NCBI GenBank assembly: GCA_905250115.1
Contig: CAJNOI010000099.1
Coordinates: forward strand, 208,698-272,697
From: Adineta steineri
Taxonomy: Eukaryota; Rotifera; Eurotatoria; Adinetida; Adinetidae
DNA length: 64,000 nucleotides
Reading direction: 5' to 3'
Part shown: piece after piece, positions 22,855 through 35,261 of the stretch
Position numbering within the stretch: the first letter of the stretch is position 1
How the letters are laid out: the number at the start of each line of letters is the position of its first letter
Position numbers and translations under genes: made by a program
The notes under the pieces: generated by a model
Told to the model about the DNA's origin: nothing
The model's input: only the letters and a program-made list of their open reading frames with translations
Databases searched by the model: none

Positions 22855-24862
22855 TTGTAGAAGACGTTTTTATATAATTAAATCTGTACAATAAATAAAT
22901 AATTATGATTTTCAATAGAACTCATGAAGAATATATTTGAACTTAATTTTCTCTATAAAATCACGATTTTCCCCAAAATATTGCTTATATTCTAAATGAA
23001 AATTATAATTCTGAGAGTAGCTCGATATGAACTTTATAAATACGAGAAATAAACCTTAGGTTACATCAGACACAAAACAGACGAGAACAGAAAAGAAAAA
23101 AGAAATAAAATAATTTTTTTTCTTTCTTTCTTCAGAGTAGAACGTAAATATCTCGAGAAATATATACTAAAATGGTCGGGGTCGAAGACACATTTCAGCT
23201 CTTTACAGAAGTAAAAATACCAACAATATGACCTCAATAGTACTTTGCTCCTCTATTTTTCTAATAAGTTAAATTTAATTGAATATGAAGTTTCTTCCGA
23301 ATATTGACGTTCGGTTATAAATTATATTAATTAATGTTGTTTCTTAATTAAAAATATTTTCATATGAATGGTAGACATGTAGAACAATGCCCGTTTTCTT
23401 CTGAATAAGTACATTATTCTTTAATAAAGCAAATTAAAACTGTTAGGATATATGTACTCGAAACAGATTTGTCAAGTATAATATAAGCTGAAGGTATTTT
23501 TAGAAAATAATTAACCAAAGAAAAGATAAAGGTTTACCTTATTTATAGTTCTGAGTAAGTATTGATGTACTAAGTTTTGTCGATCATAAAAAAGAAAATT
23601 GAAATAAGACGAGACATCAAACAAATGATAAATTTTATTAATTATTAAAAAAGAATCCTATTGATAACCAGTACTACAATATATTATTGATGACAATGAC
23701 AATATATCTCATTTAGTACAATCAGTACTTTCCATTTTATTACTAATTCTTTATGGATAATAAAAGCATGTTGTTCACAATTAAAAAGAAACTACTTAGA
23801 AAGTGAACATCTTGCTATTAATTGGAGGAATACTTCGATCATATTGAAAGCGGGGTTTTTGGCATGATCTGTTTCGTGCTTGAGTAATAATAATTTTATT
23901 GATGAAATGAATTAGAGACAAGTACAGAAAAATATTTTTATTCTCCAATGGAATAACATTCGATTGAATCTAAAGGATATTTTGTTAATGATATTTTTCA
24001 TAGTTTTTCTTCGGATGGATACTAGATAAAATAGTTAAAATATCTTTTCGTCTTTGATACATGAATTCTATGTTGATCGGAATGAAAATGATTTATACAA
24101 ATATTTCACTTACCAGCTGTTGACATTCCAAACCTATATATTTTTCTTATAAACAGTCTATTTAAGATTTGTAAGCTGAAAATTAACTGGCAAATTAGTT
24201 CATTATTACTCAGACAATATTTTCTTTAAATTCAAAATTATAAAAACATCATTAATAAGATATTAGATAAAGAACGAATGAAAAGTACTGTATAGGTACA
24301 CAAATAACTTGGAACTTATATTTCTAATCTATCTCCTTAGAAAATCTCGTTATTACAATTAATGATGAGAAAGAGTGACTTTAAAGAATTATATATATTG
24401 TGTAATTCAACATCTGTTTCTCTTTGTTCGTTAGTTATTAATTTGATGATTTCTTAGCAATAGTGCACTTTATAACATCCTTCTTTCAGATGGCTCCCTC
24501 ACACTGTCAACTCAAACAATCGCATAATAAAAAATGTACGCTTTTAGACGATATATTTTATTTCATCTTGTAGTCCTAATTTTGGCATCATGAATTCATA
24601 TCGATTATAATATAAAATGACCTTTGTCCGATGTTCAAATACTTAAAGTTAATATGAAAATTTATTTGACGAATGATAACTCATGAATATGAAATGACGA
24701 TATAATGAAGAAAGAGAAAAAAAGAGAACAGATTCATTGAACCATAACTATGAAACTGATAGTATATATGGATAATGTAAACTAAAAATAAAGACAAATC
24801 AACAAGAATAAGAATTAATATTCAACGTTTATTTACTTAATTTAAATAGAACAGAAATAATA
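22855..24862. other. Divergent intergenic region, no gene seen
   Basis: About 2 kb of AT-rich sequence between the divergent nuclear receptor and the next membrane-protein gene. No long coding frame, RNA gene or inverted repeat is recognised. Confidence 0.5.
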
Positions 24863-26427
24863 ATGAATCCGATTTTATTGTTTGTTTTTGTTTCATCAAT
24901 ACCAGTTATAAATAGTTCTTATAATCCAATTCCAGTTGGTTCTGTTATTATTTCCACTACACGTACAATAACAGTTATGAATCCAGTTGAACTTGGTGGT
25001 AATGATAAAGTAACATTAATTTTTACAGCTCATAAAAATATGACTATTGTAAGTACAATATTTGATCCTGCAATGCGTGATCTTTATATACTCTTTACAA
25101 ATACAACGAGTGAAACTATTTATATATGTCAATTAATATCTGTTGAAAAACTTGATTCTACTATTTATCAACTACCAATTTCATTGAATACATCATATAT
25201 AAATAGATTAACATCATTTTCATCAGATATTTATAATAAACGTATATTTCTTACCGATAGTACAGGTACTTTAACAATGTTTTCAATGAGTGGTACAATG
25301 AATACAATTATTACTATACCAGACACAATAAAATCTCCAATACGATCTGTAAATTTCAATATAATTTTAAATCGTTTATTTATTATTACTGATACAAGTG
25401 TATTTTCTTGTACTGGTCTTGATACAAATAATCTTCAATGTTGTCAAGCATTACCTAAAGCAGATCAACTTCGTACAATTGTATTTGATGCATCAACGAA
25501 TGATCTACGTCCATATGTTTTAGATGAACGTACTGGTATTTATCAAGTTGTTATGAATAATATAACCGATTGTCCAGTAGCTTTACGTCCAATTAATACG
25601 ATTGGAACTTATAATAACCTACATTTATCTATTTATCAAGAAATATATTTTTGTGCAGGAAGTACGGATAATTCAAATCATTATTCGATTCTATTTATTG
25701 GAAATGCACAACAATTACCACGTACTATACCATTCGATGCATCAATTGTAGCATTACATATATCATATCCAGATTTAAAATCAAGAAATAATATTGGAGA
25801 AAGTTGTTTTCATGGTATTACATATCATGATTATCGTATTGCTGTTGTCCTAGCTGCTATATTTGGTACAATCATGGGTATTTTTATGTGTTTTAATGCA
25901 TTATTTTGTATTGATTTTTTTATGACAAAACATATTATTAGAGATTTAAAAAGACAGATACCTCATAATGTATTAGAAGATCGATGGAATAGATTAGTCA
26001 ATGAAAAATATGCAAAATTAGCACTTGAAAGTAAGTTTAATGTATAACATAATGATAAATATAATTTATATTTCTTATCTAAATAGTTCATCGAAAAAAA
26101 GATGATCCACCACCTAAACGAAAATCATCTCTTTCTTCACGAAAAATGTTAACCAATGATAATGTTCTACCTCCAAGTGGACGTGATAATACTTATCAAC
26201 CTTCTAATCCAATACCAAAAATTTCGACATATATTCGTCGTAAAAGTGAAAGTTATTTAGGTCGTTGTCGTCGTCTTAGTGATGAAAATCGATTACCAAC
26301 AAATAATCATACATCAAACACACCAAAAATTCGTGCTGAAAGAATACGGGAAGACGATCATTATACAGATGTTCCGGAAAATGTTAAACAACCTGACGTT
26401 GCAAAAACTAATGGAGAGCTTTTATAA
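24863..26427 (+). CDS. Unrecognised single-pass membrane protein
   Basis: Predicted 502-aa protein from two exons (24863-26030, 26087-26427). It has an N-terminal signal peptide (ends near NSS), an ectodomain of about 310 residues with many N-glycosylation sequons, and repeating beta-rich segments of the kind FDPAMRDLYILFTN and FDASTNDLRPYVLDER that resemble blades of a beta-propeller. Cysteines are clustered near the middle (CTGL, LQCCQ). One transmembrane helix (about IAVVLAAIFGTIMGIFMCFN) precedes a basic cytoplasmic tail of about 140 residues with proline-rich and RRKS-type sites. I do not recognise the family; the propeller reading is inference. Confidence 0.7.
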
Positions 26428-26864
26428 AGAAATAAACAACACAGGACGGAGAGAGAGAGAGAAGAAAAAAAAGAAAAACATGGGGAACATTTTTTCGTTC
26501 TTTTTTCGTTTTTATGTTCTATTGTCTTCCCATGTGTTTTTGCTAGACGACAAAAGCAACGACGACATTTCATTTTTAGTATGCAATGCATAACGCTTTC
26601 GCTTTTTTATGTATCTAAATCAATGACAAAAATGCTTTTATTTAGTCGAATTTTAATGTTGCTTTTTAGAACTTGTTTTTTTTTCGATTTCATTTATGAT
26701 AATAAAGTGGTCTATTTTGGCTTACTTTTATGTAGAATTAGGTCATTTTAATAATAGAAAGCAGATAGCATGTTAGATGTATTGTTTTTTTTTCTTCTAT
26801 GATTAATAAATTATCACGATACTCTTTTAGATATATATATGAGCTGATTGATTTCATATTTATA

Positions 26865-29507
26865 ATGGCAAATCAATCGGATATCTTAGCCTCAATTACG
26901 GCTAGTTTACAGCAAGCAATGGAACGAAAAAAACCACTAGAACAAGTAATTCTATTATGACATTAATCAAATCTATTGTTTTCTTATTTAGACAGTCAAA
27001 TTTGAACTTGATGGTCAAGTACGTGCTTGTTGTCTATCAAAACCAGTAACCTATGCTGATTTACTTAACTCTATTGACAAATTATTTGGCAAACATACAT
27101 CATTATCTATTGATAGTATTCGATGTGTATTTTCACGTGATGATGCTCTTCGTTTACCAATAACAAACGATGATGATTTAAATAAAGTCATAGCTATTGT
27201 TGAAGCTGGTCGAGCAACGAAACTTAATTTTTTATTAACACGAAAAAAAAATTATCATGGTTCTCGAACAAAATTAAAAATTAGTACAGATGATTTAAGT
27301 TCAATATCAGATGATGGACAGCGAGTTGAAGATACTGGTATAGATTCACCACCACCAGGTACTATAGCACCACAAAAACGACGTACAACAGTGAATACAA
27401 CTAGTAAATCAACAACATCAAAAGATGGTGGACTTTTTATACCAGAATTAGTTAGTTTTATTAAAGAATTTTATTCATTTTTTTTTGAATCTGTAATTAT
27501 TTTAGAGTGATGAAATATATTCAAGTGGTGGTTCATCAATAGCTAGTCGAGAATCAAGCAGTAGTGATACAAGTTCAAGACGACGTTTAGCAAGTGATTA
27601 TTTATTTTTATTCTAATAAATATTAAAGAATTAATTTATTTAATTTTTACTAATTCTAGCTAGTCAATTACTTAAACGTACAGGAACAGGATCAACTGCA
27701 AGTGGTAGTAGTGCATTAAGTTCAAGTAGTAATTCATCTAATACAAGTTCCAGTTCAAGTGAATCATTTGCTACACAATGTTCTTGTTCGGGCCATCATT
27801 ATCAATGTAAATAGATCTTAGAAATTTGTTTTTTTATTACTTTCTTTTTCTAGCTCCTCAAACACCATCGAATTGGAAATTAGGGCGACAATTAGGACAA
27901 GGTAAATATTTTTATTTCTACATTATCTTTTATATAAACTAATATTCTAGGCGCATTTGGTAAAGTTTATCTTTGTTATGATGTTGATACTGGTAGTGAA
28001 TTAGCAATTAAACAAATTCCTATACATGGACTTAATTCAGAATCTTCTCGAGTATAAAACAAAAACCCTAAATAAAAATTTTTCTTAATTTTTGATTTTC
28101 TATGAATAGGAAGTGAAAATTCTTGAATGCGAAATAAATATATATAAACAATTAAATCATGAACGTATTGTTCGATATCATGGTGCAGCAAGAACAGATG
28201 ATTATTTACAAATATTTATGGAATATATGACTGGTGGATCAGTACGTGAACAAATATTAAATTATGGTGCATTAACAGAACAATTAACAAAAAAATATGT
28301 CAAACAAATTATTGATGGTCTTATATATATACATAAAAATCGATTTGTTCATCGTGATATTAAATGTAAATTTAAATTTAATCTCTAGTATACATCTATT
28401 TATTTTTCTAATTCAGGTGCAAATATCTTGAGAGATATCTCGGGTAATATTAAATTGGGTGATTTTGGCACATCCAGAAGATTAATTGCAATTACGAATC
28501 AAAATCAACCAGATTCTGGAACGATTGGTAAATAGGATTATTGAGTAAATTAAAGGGAAAGAGACATAACGCACCAACTTTTTTTTACGATTTCTCGACA
28601 CACAAAATCTTCAGAATGACAAAATTTTAAACAAGCAAAATGCTCTGGTGGCTGTGGGTGTATAAACTACTCTTTTCTCATAATAGACACCCAAACTCAC
28701 ACCCACCCACCTACACTCTTTACGGACTCCCGGTAACAGTGGTAAAAAAATCGATTCCGAACATCCTGACAAATTACCGGGTGTCCGGAACACCTAGTAC
28801 TTTGTCTCAAATTAAAACTAGAATATTTTGCTTAGTCATAAATCATGACAGATTAGTTTTGTACATAAATATGATTCATATATATTGCATTAGTCATCAA
28901 AATAAACAACAGAAGAATTGTTGAAGAATTAAGAATGAAAGAAAACAAAAGTATTTTTCTTTTTCTTACAGGTACAGCTCATTGGACAGCACCTGAAATC
29001 ATTCAAGGAAGTATATTTGGACGTAAAGCAGATATTTGGTAAGACAACGAAAACGAATAATTTTGTATTATATCTATTCAATTTCTATTCTTTCTAGGAG
29101 TCTCGGTTGTACGATTGTTGAAAGTAAATTAAATATTTTCGTTTTAATTATTATTTAAATTATTTTTCTAGTGTTAACAACGGGTCCTCCATGGCAAAAT
29201 CTTCAACCAATTGCTGCAATATTTCATATAGCTACTTGTGATAAACCACAGTAAAATTATTCAAATAAATATCTTTTTCTGAAAATTATTTTCTATTTAT
29301 TTAAGATATGAATTACCAGAAAATGTATCTAATTCTGCGCGAGAATTTATTGATGCATGTCTAACAAAAGATTATCATCAACGTCCAACATCTGAAGATT
29401 TATTTCATCATACATTTTTAACTGATATTCAAAATCATCATCATCATCAACCACAGACACAAAGTTCAACTTCTATATCAACGAATTCAACATCGACAGC
29501 ATTTTAA
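26865..29507 (+). CDS. MAP3K2/3: MEKK2/3-type MAP kinase kinase kinase
   Basis: Predicted 554-aa protein from twelve exons (26865-26945, 26992-27450, 27506-27593, 27660-27806, 27854-27901, 27951-28051, 28110-28365, 28417-28527, 28972-29038, 29098-29123, 29172-29250, 29306-29507). An N-terminal PB1 domain (about residues 28-115) and a C-terminal protein kinase domain (about 266-525) are the combination of MAP3K2/MAP3K3, which use PB1 to bind MEK5 and feed ERK5 and JNK cascades. Kinase motifs present are GRQLGQGAFGKV, the ATP lysine in LAIKQI, HRDIKCANIL, DFGTS and GTAHWTAPE, with a MEKK-like GGSVREQI. A Ser/Thr-rich linker joins the domains. The intron at 28528-28971 is much longer than its neighbours and contains GC-rich inserted sequence. 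The stop codon overlaps that of CFAP100 on the other strand. Confidence 0.92.
28640..28800. other. GC-rich insert in MAP3K intron
   Basis: Inside the 444-bp intron 28528-28971 lies a segment richer in G and C than its surroundings. It has short inverted motifs (CCCGGTAA near 28730 against TTACCGGG near 28775) and CACCC runs. It may be a degraded transposable element. No clear ends or target duplication are visible. Confidence 0.35.
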
Positions 29508-32320
29508 TTTTCTAGTAATCTCATTAATTGTTCTTGTTTATTAATAATTGAATGTTTTAAATGATATTTTTTTTCTAATAATGGACGTGATCGTTCCATT
29601 ATTATTCTACCGATCTGAATAATAAAAAAAAACAAAATCGAGATAAATTAAATATCTGCATATATATATATACTTTTCGGTAAGGTGGCGCTGAAGAACG
29701 AAGTAATGTTTTTTTATGTTTTAATTCATTTATTAATTTTTCTTGTTGAAGTTTTTCTTCTCGTTCTAATGTTCGAACAGTAATTTCACGAAACTGAAAA
29801 TAAATAAATTAACCATAATCATAATAAAAGTTTTCTAAAAAACAAAACCTTTTCAGCTTCAACAAGTATAGATGAATCCATATGTTCGATTATATTAAAT
29901 AACGATTTGATTTTATTTTCAATCGTTTGTAACATATGTATTGTCGATATACTTATATCATCTGATATAATATATTTTTTATATAAAATCTCAACAGTTT
30001 GTTTTAATTTTTCGATAGATGAATGATCTTTTTCATTTTTATATTGTCTAAAATGAAATATGATTTGAAAAAAAGAAGAAAAATAAATACATAAGAAGAT
30101 TTTGACAAGAAATTTCATGTTCAATTTCATGTTTGATTAAGTTTTCTAATTGAGTAATTTTTATTTGTAGTTGTTCAACTTGAGAATTTTGTTCATTTGT
30201 TGTAAGATTTATAGTTGAATGAATTTTATCAAGTGTTTCACATGTATATTGACTTTTTTGAACAAGTGGTAAAGATTTTTCTTCCATTTCGGTAAATATA
30301 TCAAGTAATTGTTCAGGTTTCGTGAAATATAGAGAATAATTCTTGTTATTAAACGAAAGTAAAAAAAAATTAACTTTAATAATTATTTTGTAAAAAGGTA
30401 TACTTCATGAATTGTCGTTTGAGTATCCGGTTCACTTGTATTATATATTAGTAGAGATTAAAAAGAATTCGAAATAGAAATAAATAATTATACAAACATT
30501 ATTATTGAAGAATCACTCGATCGATTTTCAGTACCTATTATATATAACGATATGACATAGAAAGATTTTATAATATATACAGGGGAAGTTTGCATCGAGT
30601 CTAGCATATATTGTAATCGTTGACTTGTAACCTCCCGTGTTTTATCCAGCGGATGGGTTGAGTGGGTGGCGCCCACCTAGATTTTTCATTTCGTACACCC
30701 GAAAAAAGAAACCTGGATAAAGCATGAGTAACCTCTTTACTAAAGATAGCATCAATGATAGGTGCTTTTATTCTCTTTCTCGTTGAGAATTGTCAGGTAA
30801 ACATAAATTATTTGCTTGATTGTGTGTCCGCAGGGTCAAAAAACATCGAAATCCAATTTTGTAGAGAAGACATTTCTCAAGGTATTTCGATGCGGGAAAT
30901 TCAAATGTGCCCCTCATATGCTCAAACTACTGGAGGAGGGTGAAGTATGAATTGGGAAAAATGACGTGGAGTGATAGAAACCGAGTTTTTGGGTAATGCA
31001 TTTGTATGGGTATCCAAATGATCTCGTGCTTGTAGTACATAGTGTAGCGATTATAAACTGTTGGCTTTCTCGCGTATAAGGTTCCTAATATTTCACTTAT
31101 TCGTTAAAGACTACTTTGACAAGCCACTGGTGACGATAGCTCAAACATATTTTGATCTGAGTTTACCACGGAATAGGATTCGAGTACATGCTAAGAGTCA
31201 GAAACTACAAAGGAGAGTAAGATTTTCAGTTGTTTTTCCAGTAAGTGTAAAGAGGATGTACTTCTACGAGAAAAAGCTAAGCGAGTCTTCGGACGAGCGT
31301 TACCTTTTCTTTATTTATGAGTAACAAAAATCGTTGCAGTGTAATATCAAATAACATAGAGTTTGTCTTATTCTCAAGTCGAGATTGTAAAGAGGTATTA
31401 TAGAATTTAAAAAAACTCTATTAAAATTAACTAGAAATTCTTATCTTACATTGAGATTCTAAATCTTTGAGTATATCAACACGCCATTCCTATAAATATC
31501 AATGAATTATTGAAAAACAATATTTTCTTCAATATCGAACTTCAGGTGCAAATTTAAAAAGAAATTGTTGATACCGACGTGATTGTTTTAATGTATCTAT
31601 TAAATGATTTTGATCATTATGATAAGTAATAAGAATCTTTTGTAATTGTTTTATTTCATTTAATAATTCTTCCTTTTTACGTGATTCTTCATCGGCACTA
31701 GAATTTATTTATTAATAGCTTTATAGTATCAAATCAAACATACCGTGAAGCTGCATCACTGGCATTTCGATTTGATACATCAAGAAATTGATCAAATAAA
31801 ACTAAATCTTCAGCAATATTCTTTTCTGCTTTAATTAATAGACGTTCTTCTTCACGTAAATGATTTTCTAAACGTTCAATTTCATTCCGTTTGACATTGA
31901 GTGTATACTTAATTAAACTTTCTTTTTATATTTACAAAGACAAAATTAATATTTACTTGTAATGTAAATATTTCATGATTTTTTCGCAGATAATCTTGCA
32001 AACTTTTTCGTTCTCGTCGTCGATCTATGATGAAAAAAACATTCAAGGAAATTCTAAATGAAAGTTATCACTTTGCATATGTGTAATAATCCATGATCGA
32101 TCAATATCCGTTAATAATTGATTAGACTTTAAGAAAATACAAATAAATAAAAAATTTAATATTACATACACATGAATTTGATTCCTTATAACAAAGAATA
32201 TTTTTTCGATTTTTCTCTATTAATTATATCATTATCATAATTAATATTTCACATATATATATATTTACTTAATAAATGATCTTCATCTATCGACCATTGC
32301 CATGATTTTTCAAAAACCAT
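29504..32320 (-). CDS. CFAP100: Cilia and flagella associated protein 100 (DUF4200)
   Basis: A coiled-coil protein. N-terminal exons 32320-32269, 32216-32170, 32126-32072, 32024-31957, 31907-31744, 31697-31541 and 31489-31450 are in frame. C-terminal exons 30341-30091, 30047-29849, 29793-29674 and 29614-29504 are also in frame. The DUF4200 region shows YTLNVKRNEIERLE, AEKNIAEDLVLFDQFL and FLFKFAPEEW. The second conserved block is LYFTKPEQLLDIFTEMEEKS, followed by TIHMLQTIENK and EREEKLQQEKL. These match CFAP100 (CCDC37, MIA1), which with CFAP73 forms the modifier-of-inner-arms complex of motile cilia. The linker between about 31449 and 30342 holds small candidate exons (near 30640-30596, 30531-30495, 30452-30412) whose phases I could not reconcile, so exon joins there are open. 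Confidence 0.88.
30641..30721. mobile_element. Short TIR element TTTATCCAG...CTGGATAAA
   Basis: An 81-bp segment bounded by TTTATCCAGC and CCTGGATAAA (9-bp inverted ends) contains GGATGGG and GGTGGCGC blocks and CACCCGAAAAA near the right end. The same blocks in the same order occur on the reverse strand at about 21820-21883, so this is a repeated family in this genome. It lies in the unresolved linker of CFAP100. Confidence 0.65.
30722..31440. other. Long CFAP100 intron with atypical composition
   Basis: This stretch is less AT-rich than neighbouring introns and contains open plus-strand frames at 30755-30943 and 31061-31324. No domain is recognised in them. They may be part of an inserted, decayed sequence next to the short TIR element. 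Confidence 0.35.
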
Positions 32321-33368
32321 AATTTTTAATTAAATATAAAAACCGCCATCTCAAAGTAAATGTTAATCGAAAATTACATTTTCTTTTATCAATATCGTTA
32401 ATATAAATAAAAGTATCAAATTTATTGTAATGAAATAAAAATACAGATAAATCATTGATCATTTTTATTATCAAATCATATCAATTTTAATCTTTCTAAT
32501 CTAACTCGATTATTATCATTACAAACATCTTCCATTCGAGGTATCATCGTCGAACACAAACAACAATAAGATGATTTCAAAGATACGTAATGTTCAACTA
32601 TAGACTATCTCAATGGAGATGATATATTCTATTTATAAAATACAACTCTCTAGAGAGATGAAAGTCATCATCATTATCAAAAACAATAGTCAGATCTCTG
32701 AAGAATGCAAAGAAAAATTTTAAATTGGTATCGATCGATACATCGGCTTATATGTCTATAATTATTTTTGCTTATTTCTCTAACACCGATGCAATCATTT
32801 CCGTTTTTATAAAAAATTTTACTGGGAAAAAAATGTCTCTAATTAAAAACACATGTTTTTTTAAATTTAAATACAATAATTCAATCTTCTGTCGCTTTAT
32901 ATAAGAAATTCTTTCATATATTTTAAACGAATTTTATTCCAACATGTGATACACTCAACAGACAAATACATTAAAAGATAAGACTTGAATAAATAATATG
33001 TGACTGTTTCTTAAATGTTTTTTTTTTTTGTAAAAACAAACACCATTGCTTAGAGTGAAATGATTATAGAGAGGAAAGAAAAAGAAATTTAGTCAAAATG
33101 CGAATAGCTGCTGCACAATTCATTAAATTCATCTAACACAAAAAAGAAAAAGATTAGGAAACATTTGTTTTTCTTGTATATGGAATGCTAATCACATATG
33201 AGTTAGAAGAATTAAAATGGTTTTTTAAGAGATAAAAAGAATGGATACATATATATTGAAATACAACATTGATAAAAGACAAGAAAAATCGCATTTTCAT
33301 ACAGATACAAATATATATTGCGAATAAATAGAAACGAGAAAGAAGAAAAGAAGGTTTTTAAAAATTCT
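32321..33368. other. Intergenic, no gene seen
   Basis: AT-rich sequence between the CFAP100 start and the GDI stop codon. It should include the CFAP100 promoter and the GDI 3' UTR. No further feature is recognised. Confidence 0.5.
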
Positions 33369-35261
33369 CTATTGCGCTCCTTCTTGGTTGTCATCAGCAT
33401 CTAAACCACGTGTAATTTTAGTAAAATCAAATGCTTCGCCCATATAACGACGATAAACATCAAGAATATCAAGACATGTTGATTCAAAATGTGTTGTTGC
33501 ATCATATGAACTTGATATAAAAAGCTATAGAATAAAAAAAATAGAAATTTTACGAAAAAAAACAAAATTCAAAATTTACTTTGTTTGTTGTACCATCATC
33601 AGTTGGTTCATATAAATCACTGACACTAACAAATTTTTGATAGATCGGTTCAAGTAATGCAAGACCAGGTTTTATTTCATTTTCTGGATTATTTGTTTCA
33701 ACTGTTGTGCTAACTAATGCAACATACCATTCTTTTGGTGTAACCATATTTGTTTGACCCATAGAACAAACATAAATATCTTAATTTAACAAAACAAATT
33801 CTATTTGCAAATAAATTACAATGATTTATTTACCATTATGACGTTGAACTTGTTTTTGTGGAATAATTATTTGAATGGAGCCTGGTGATGTACTTGATCC
33901 AACACTAACAGGATGTCGTAAAAGACAAACAGCTCGAACAACTTGACCAACTTTTTTTACTTTATCTGGTGCATATGATGGATCACATATAACAGCTTTA
34001 CAACGAGCTGTTTGATCACCTGAACGAACACCAACAACAACACCATTTTCATAGACAATTTCATCAGCTGGTTTATCAAGCATATATGTTCCGCCATAGA
34101 TAGCACTTAGACTAAAACATTTCATAAAAAAATTCATATAATCACTGTAATAGAAAATTTAGTCTAGTTAAATGAAAAATAGATCTTCGCTGATGATTAA
34201 TTTCATATTTCATAAGATCTTGATGAGTAATCTTATCAAAAACAGTATGATATCCTTTTAAATCTTTTCCTATTATCATTTACCGTGCGAAACCTTGTGG
34301 TAATTCACCAAGACCATAAAGTGGATAAAGATAAGGTGATTTACCATAACGTGCCAATGATTCACTATATAATTTAATTCGCTTGATGGATTCAAGAGCT
34401 GGTTTTTCCAAATAACTAAACGAAAATTTTTGCATTAAAATCATATTCTATTTATCCTATTAACATACTCGTCATCACTATGAAGTGCTAATGCATGACC
34501 AGTAAAATCAATTGTATCTTGATCGAGACCAAATTTTTTAAATGCATCAATCATACGTGTATTTGGTGGTATATCTTTATATGTTTTTGGATCGTTTTCA
34601 TCATATTCATTAACCCATACAAGTAAATTACGAAAACGACGTTTTTCAAAAAGACCCATTAATGCTACAAATAAAATGTAACATAATTTCTTTCATTATA
34701 TATAAAACTTACAAGATGCAAGTGCTTCACGTTCATCAGCCGGTACTTTATGAATTTTTTGGCCTTTATAAACATAGCTCCCCTCGATACATTTAAACTC
34801 AAGATAACGTGTAACACCTGTATGAATTAATAATTTTACCAAGAGACCTATAAAATAAATCAATAAAGATAATAATCATTTTTATTATATTATATTATAC
34901 CATTAGCCATAAGAAATTTTGGAATTAAATCAACATTCCAATCTCGACCACGTCCAGTATCCGATGGTGGTGGTGGTAAATTAAATTTTGCATAAAGCTT
35001 AAAATTTAAAAAAAGAAAAATAAGAACTTCAGACAAAAAAAATTCTATTTTTATTTACATCTTCCAATGGTGTCATAGATGCGGATTCACCACCATAATA
35101 TTTATTACGATCCATATGTAAAATTTTCTTGCCGGCTACACCAAGTAAACCAGCCAATACACATTCCTATATAAAATTCGTAAAAAACGAAATCAACAAT
35201 TTTATTTCTTCTATACCTTTAAACCTGTTCCTAATAGAATAACATCATATTCTTCATCCAT
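33369..35261 (-). CDS. GDI: Rab GDP dissociation inhibitor
   Basis: Predicted 448-aa protein, the usual GDI length, from nine exons (35261-35217, 35166-35059, 34997-34901, 34847-34713, 34664-34469, 34415-34284, 34111-33834, 33779-33580, 33524-33369). The protein begins [19 protein letters not shown] and continues with [17 protein letters not shown], the conserved GDI/REP region 1. Later blocks include [20 protein letters not shown], a [19 protein letters not shown] segment and a C-terminal [12 protein letters not shown] extracts GDP-bound, prenylated Rab proteins from membranes and recycles them through the cytosol. Absence of REP-specific insertions and the length argue for GDI rather than Rab escort protein. 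Exon phases are fully consistent. Confidence 0.96.

Noticed and set aside
31061-31324. 87-codon plus-strand open frame inside a CFAP100 intron
   Set aside because: It starts on a non-ATG or weak context, has no recognised domain and lies antisense within an intron. It is noted only as unusual composition.
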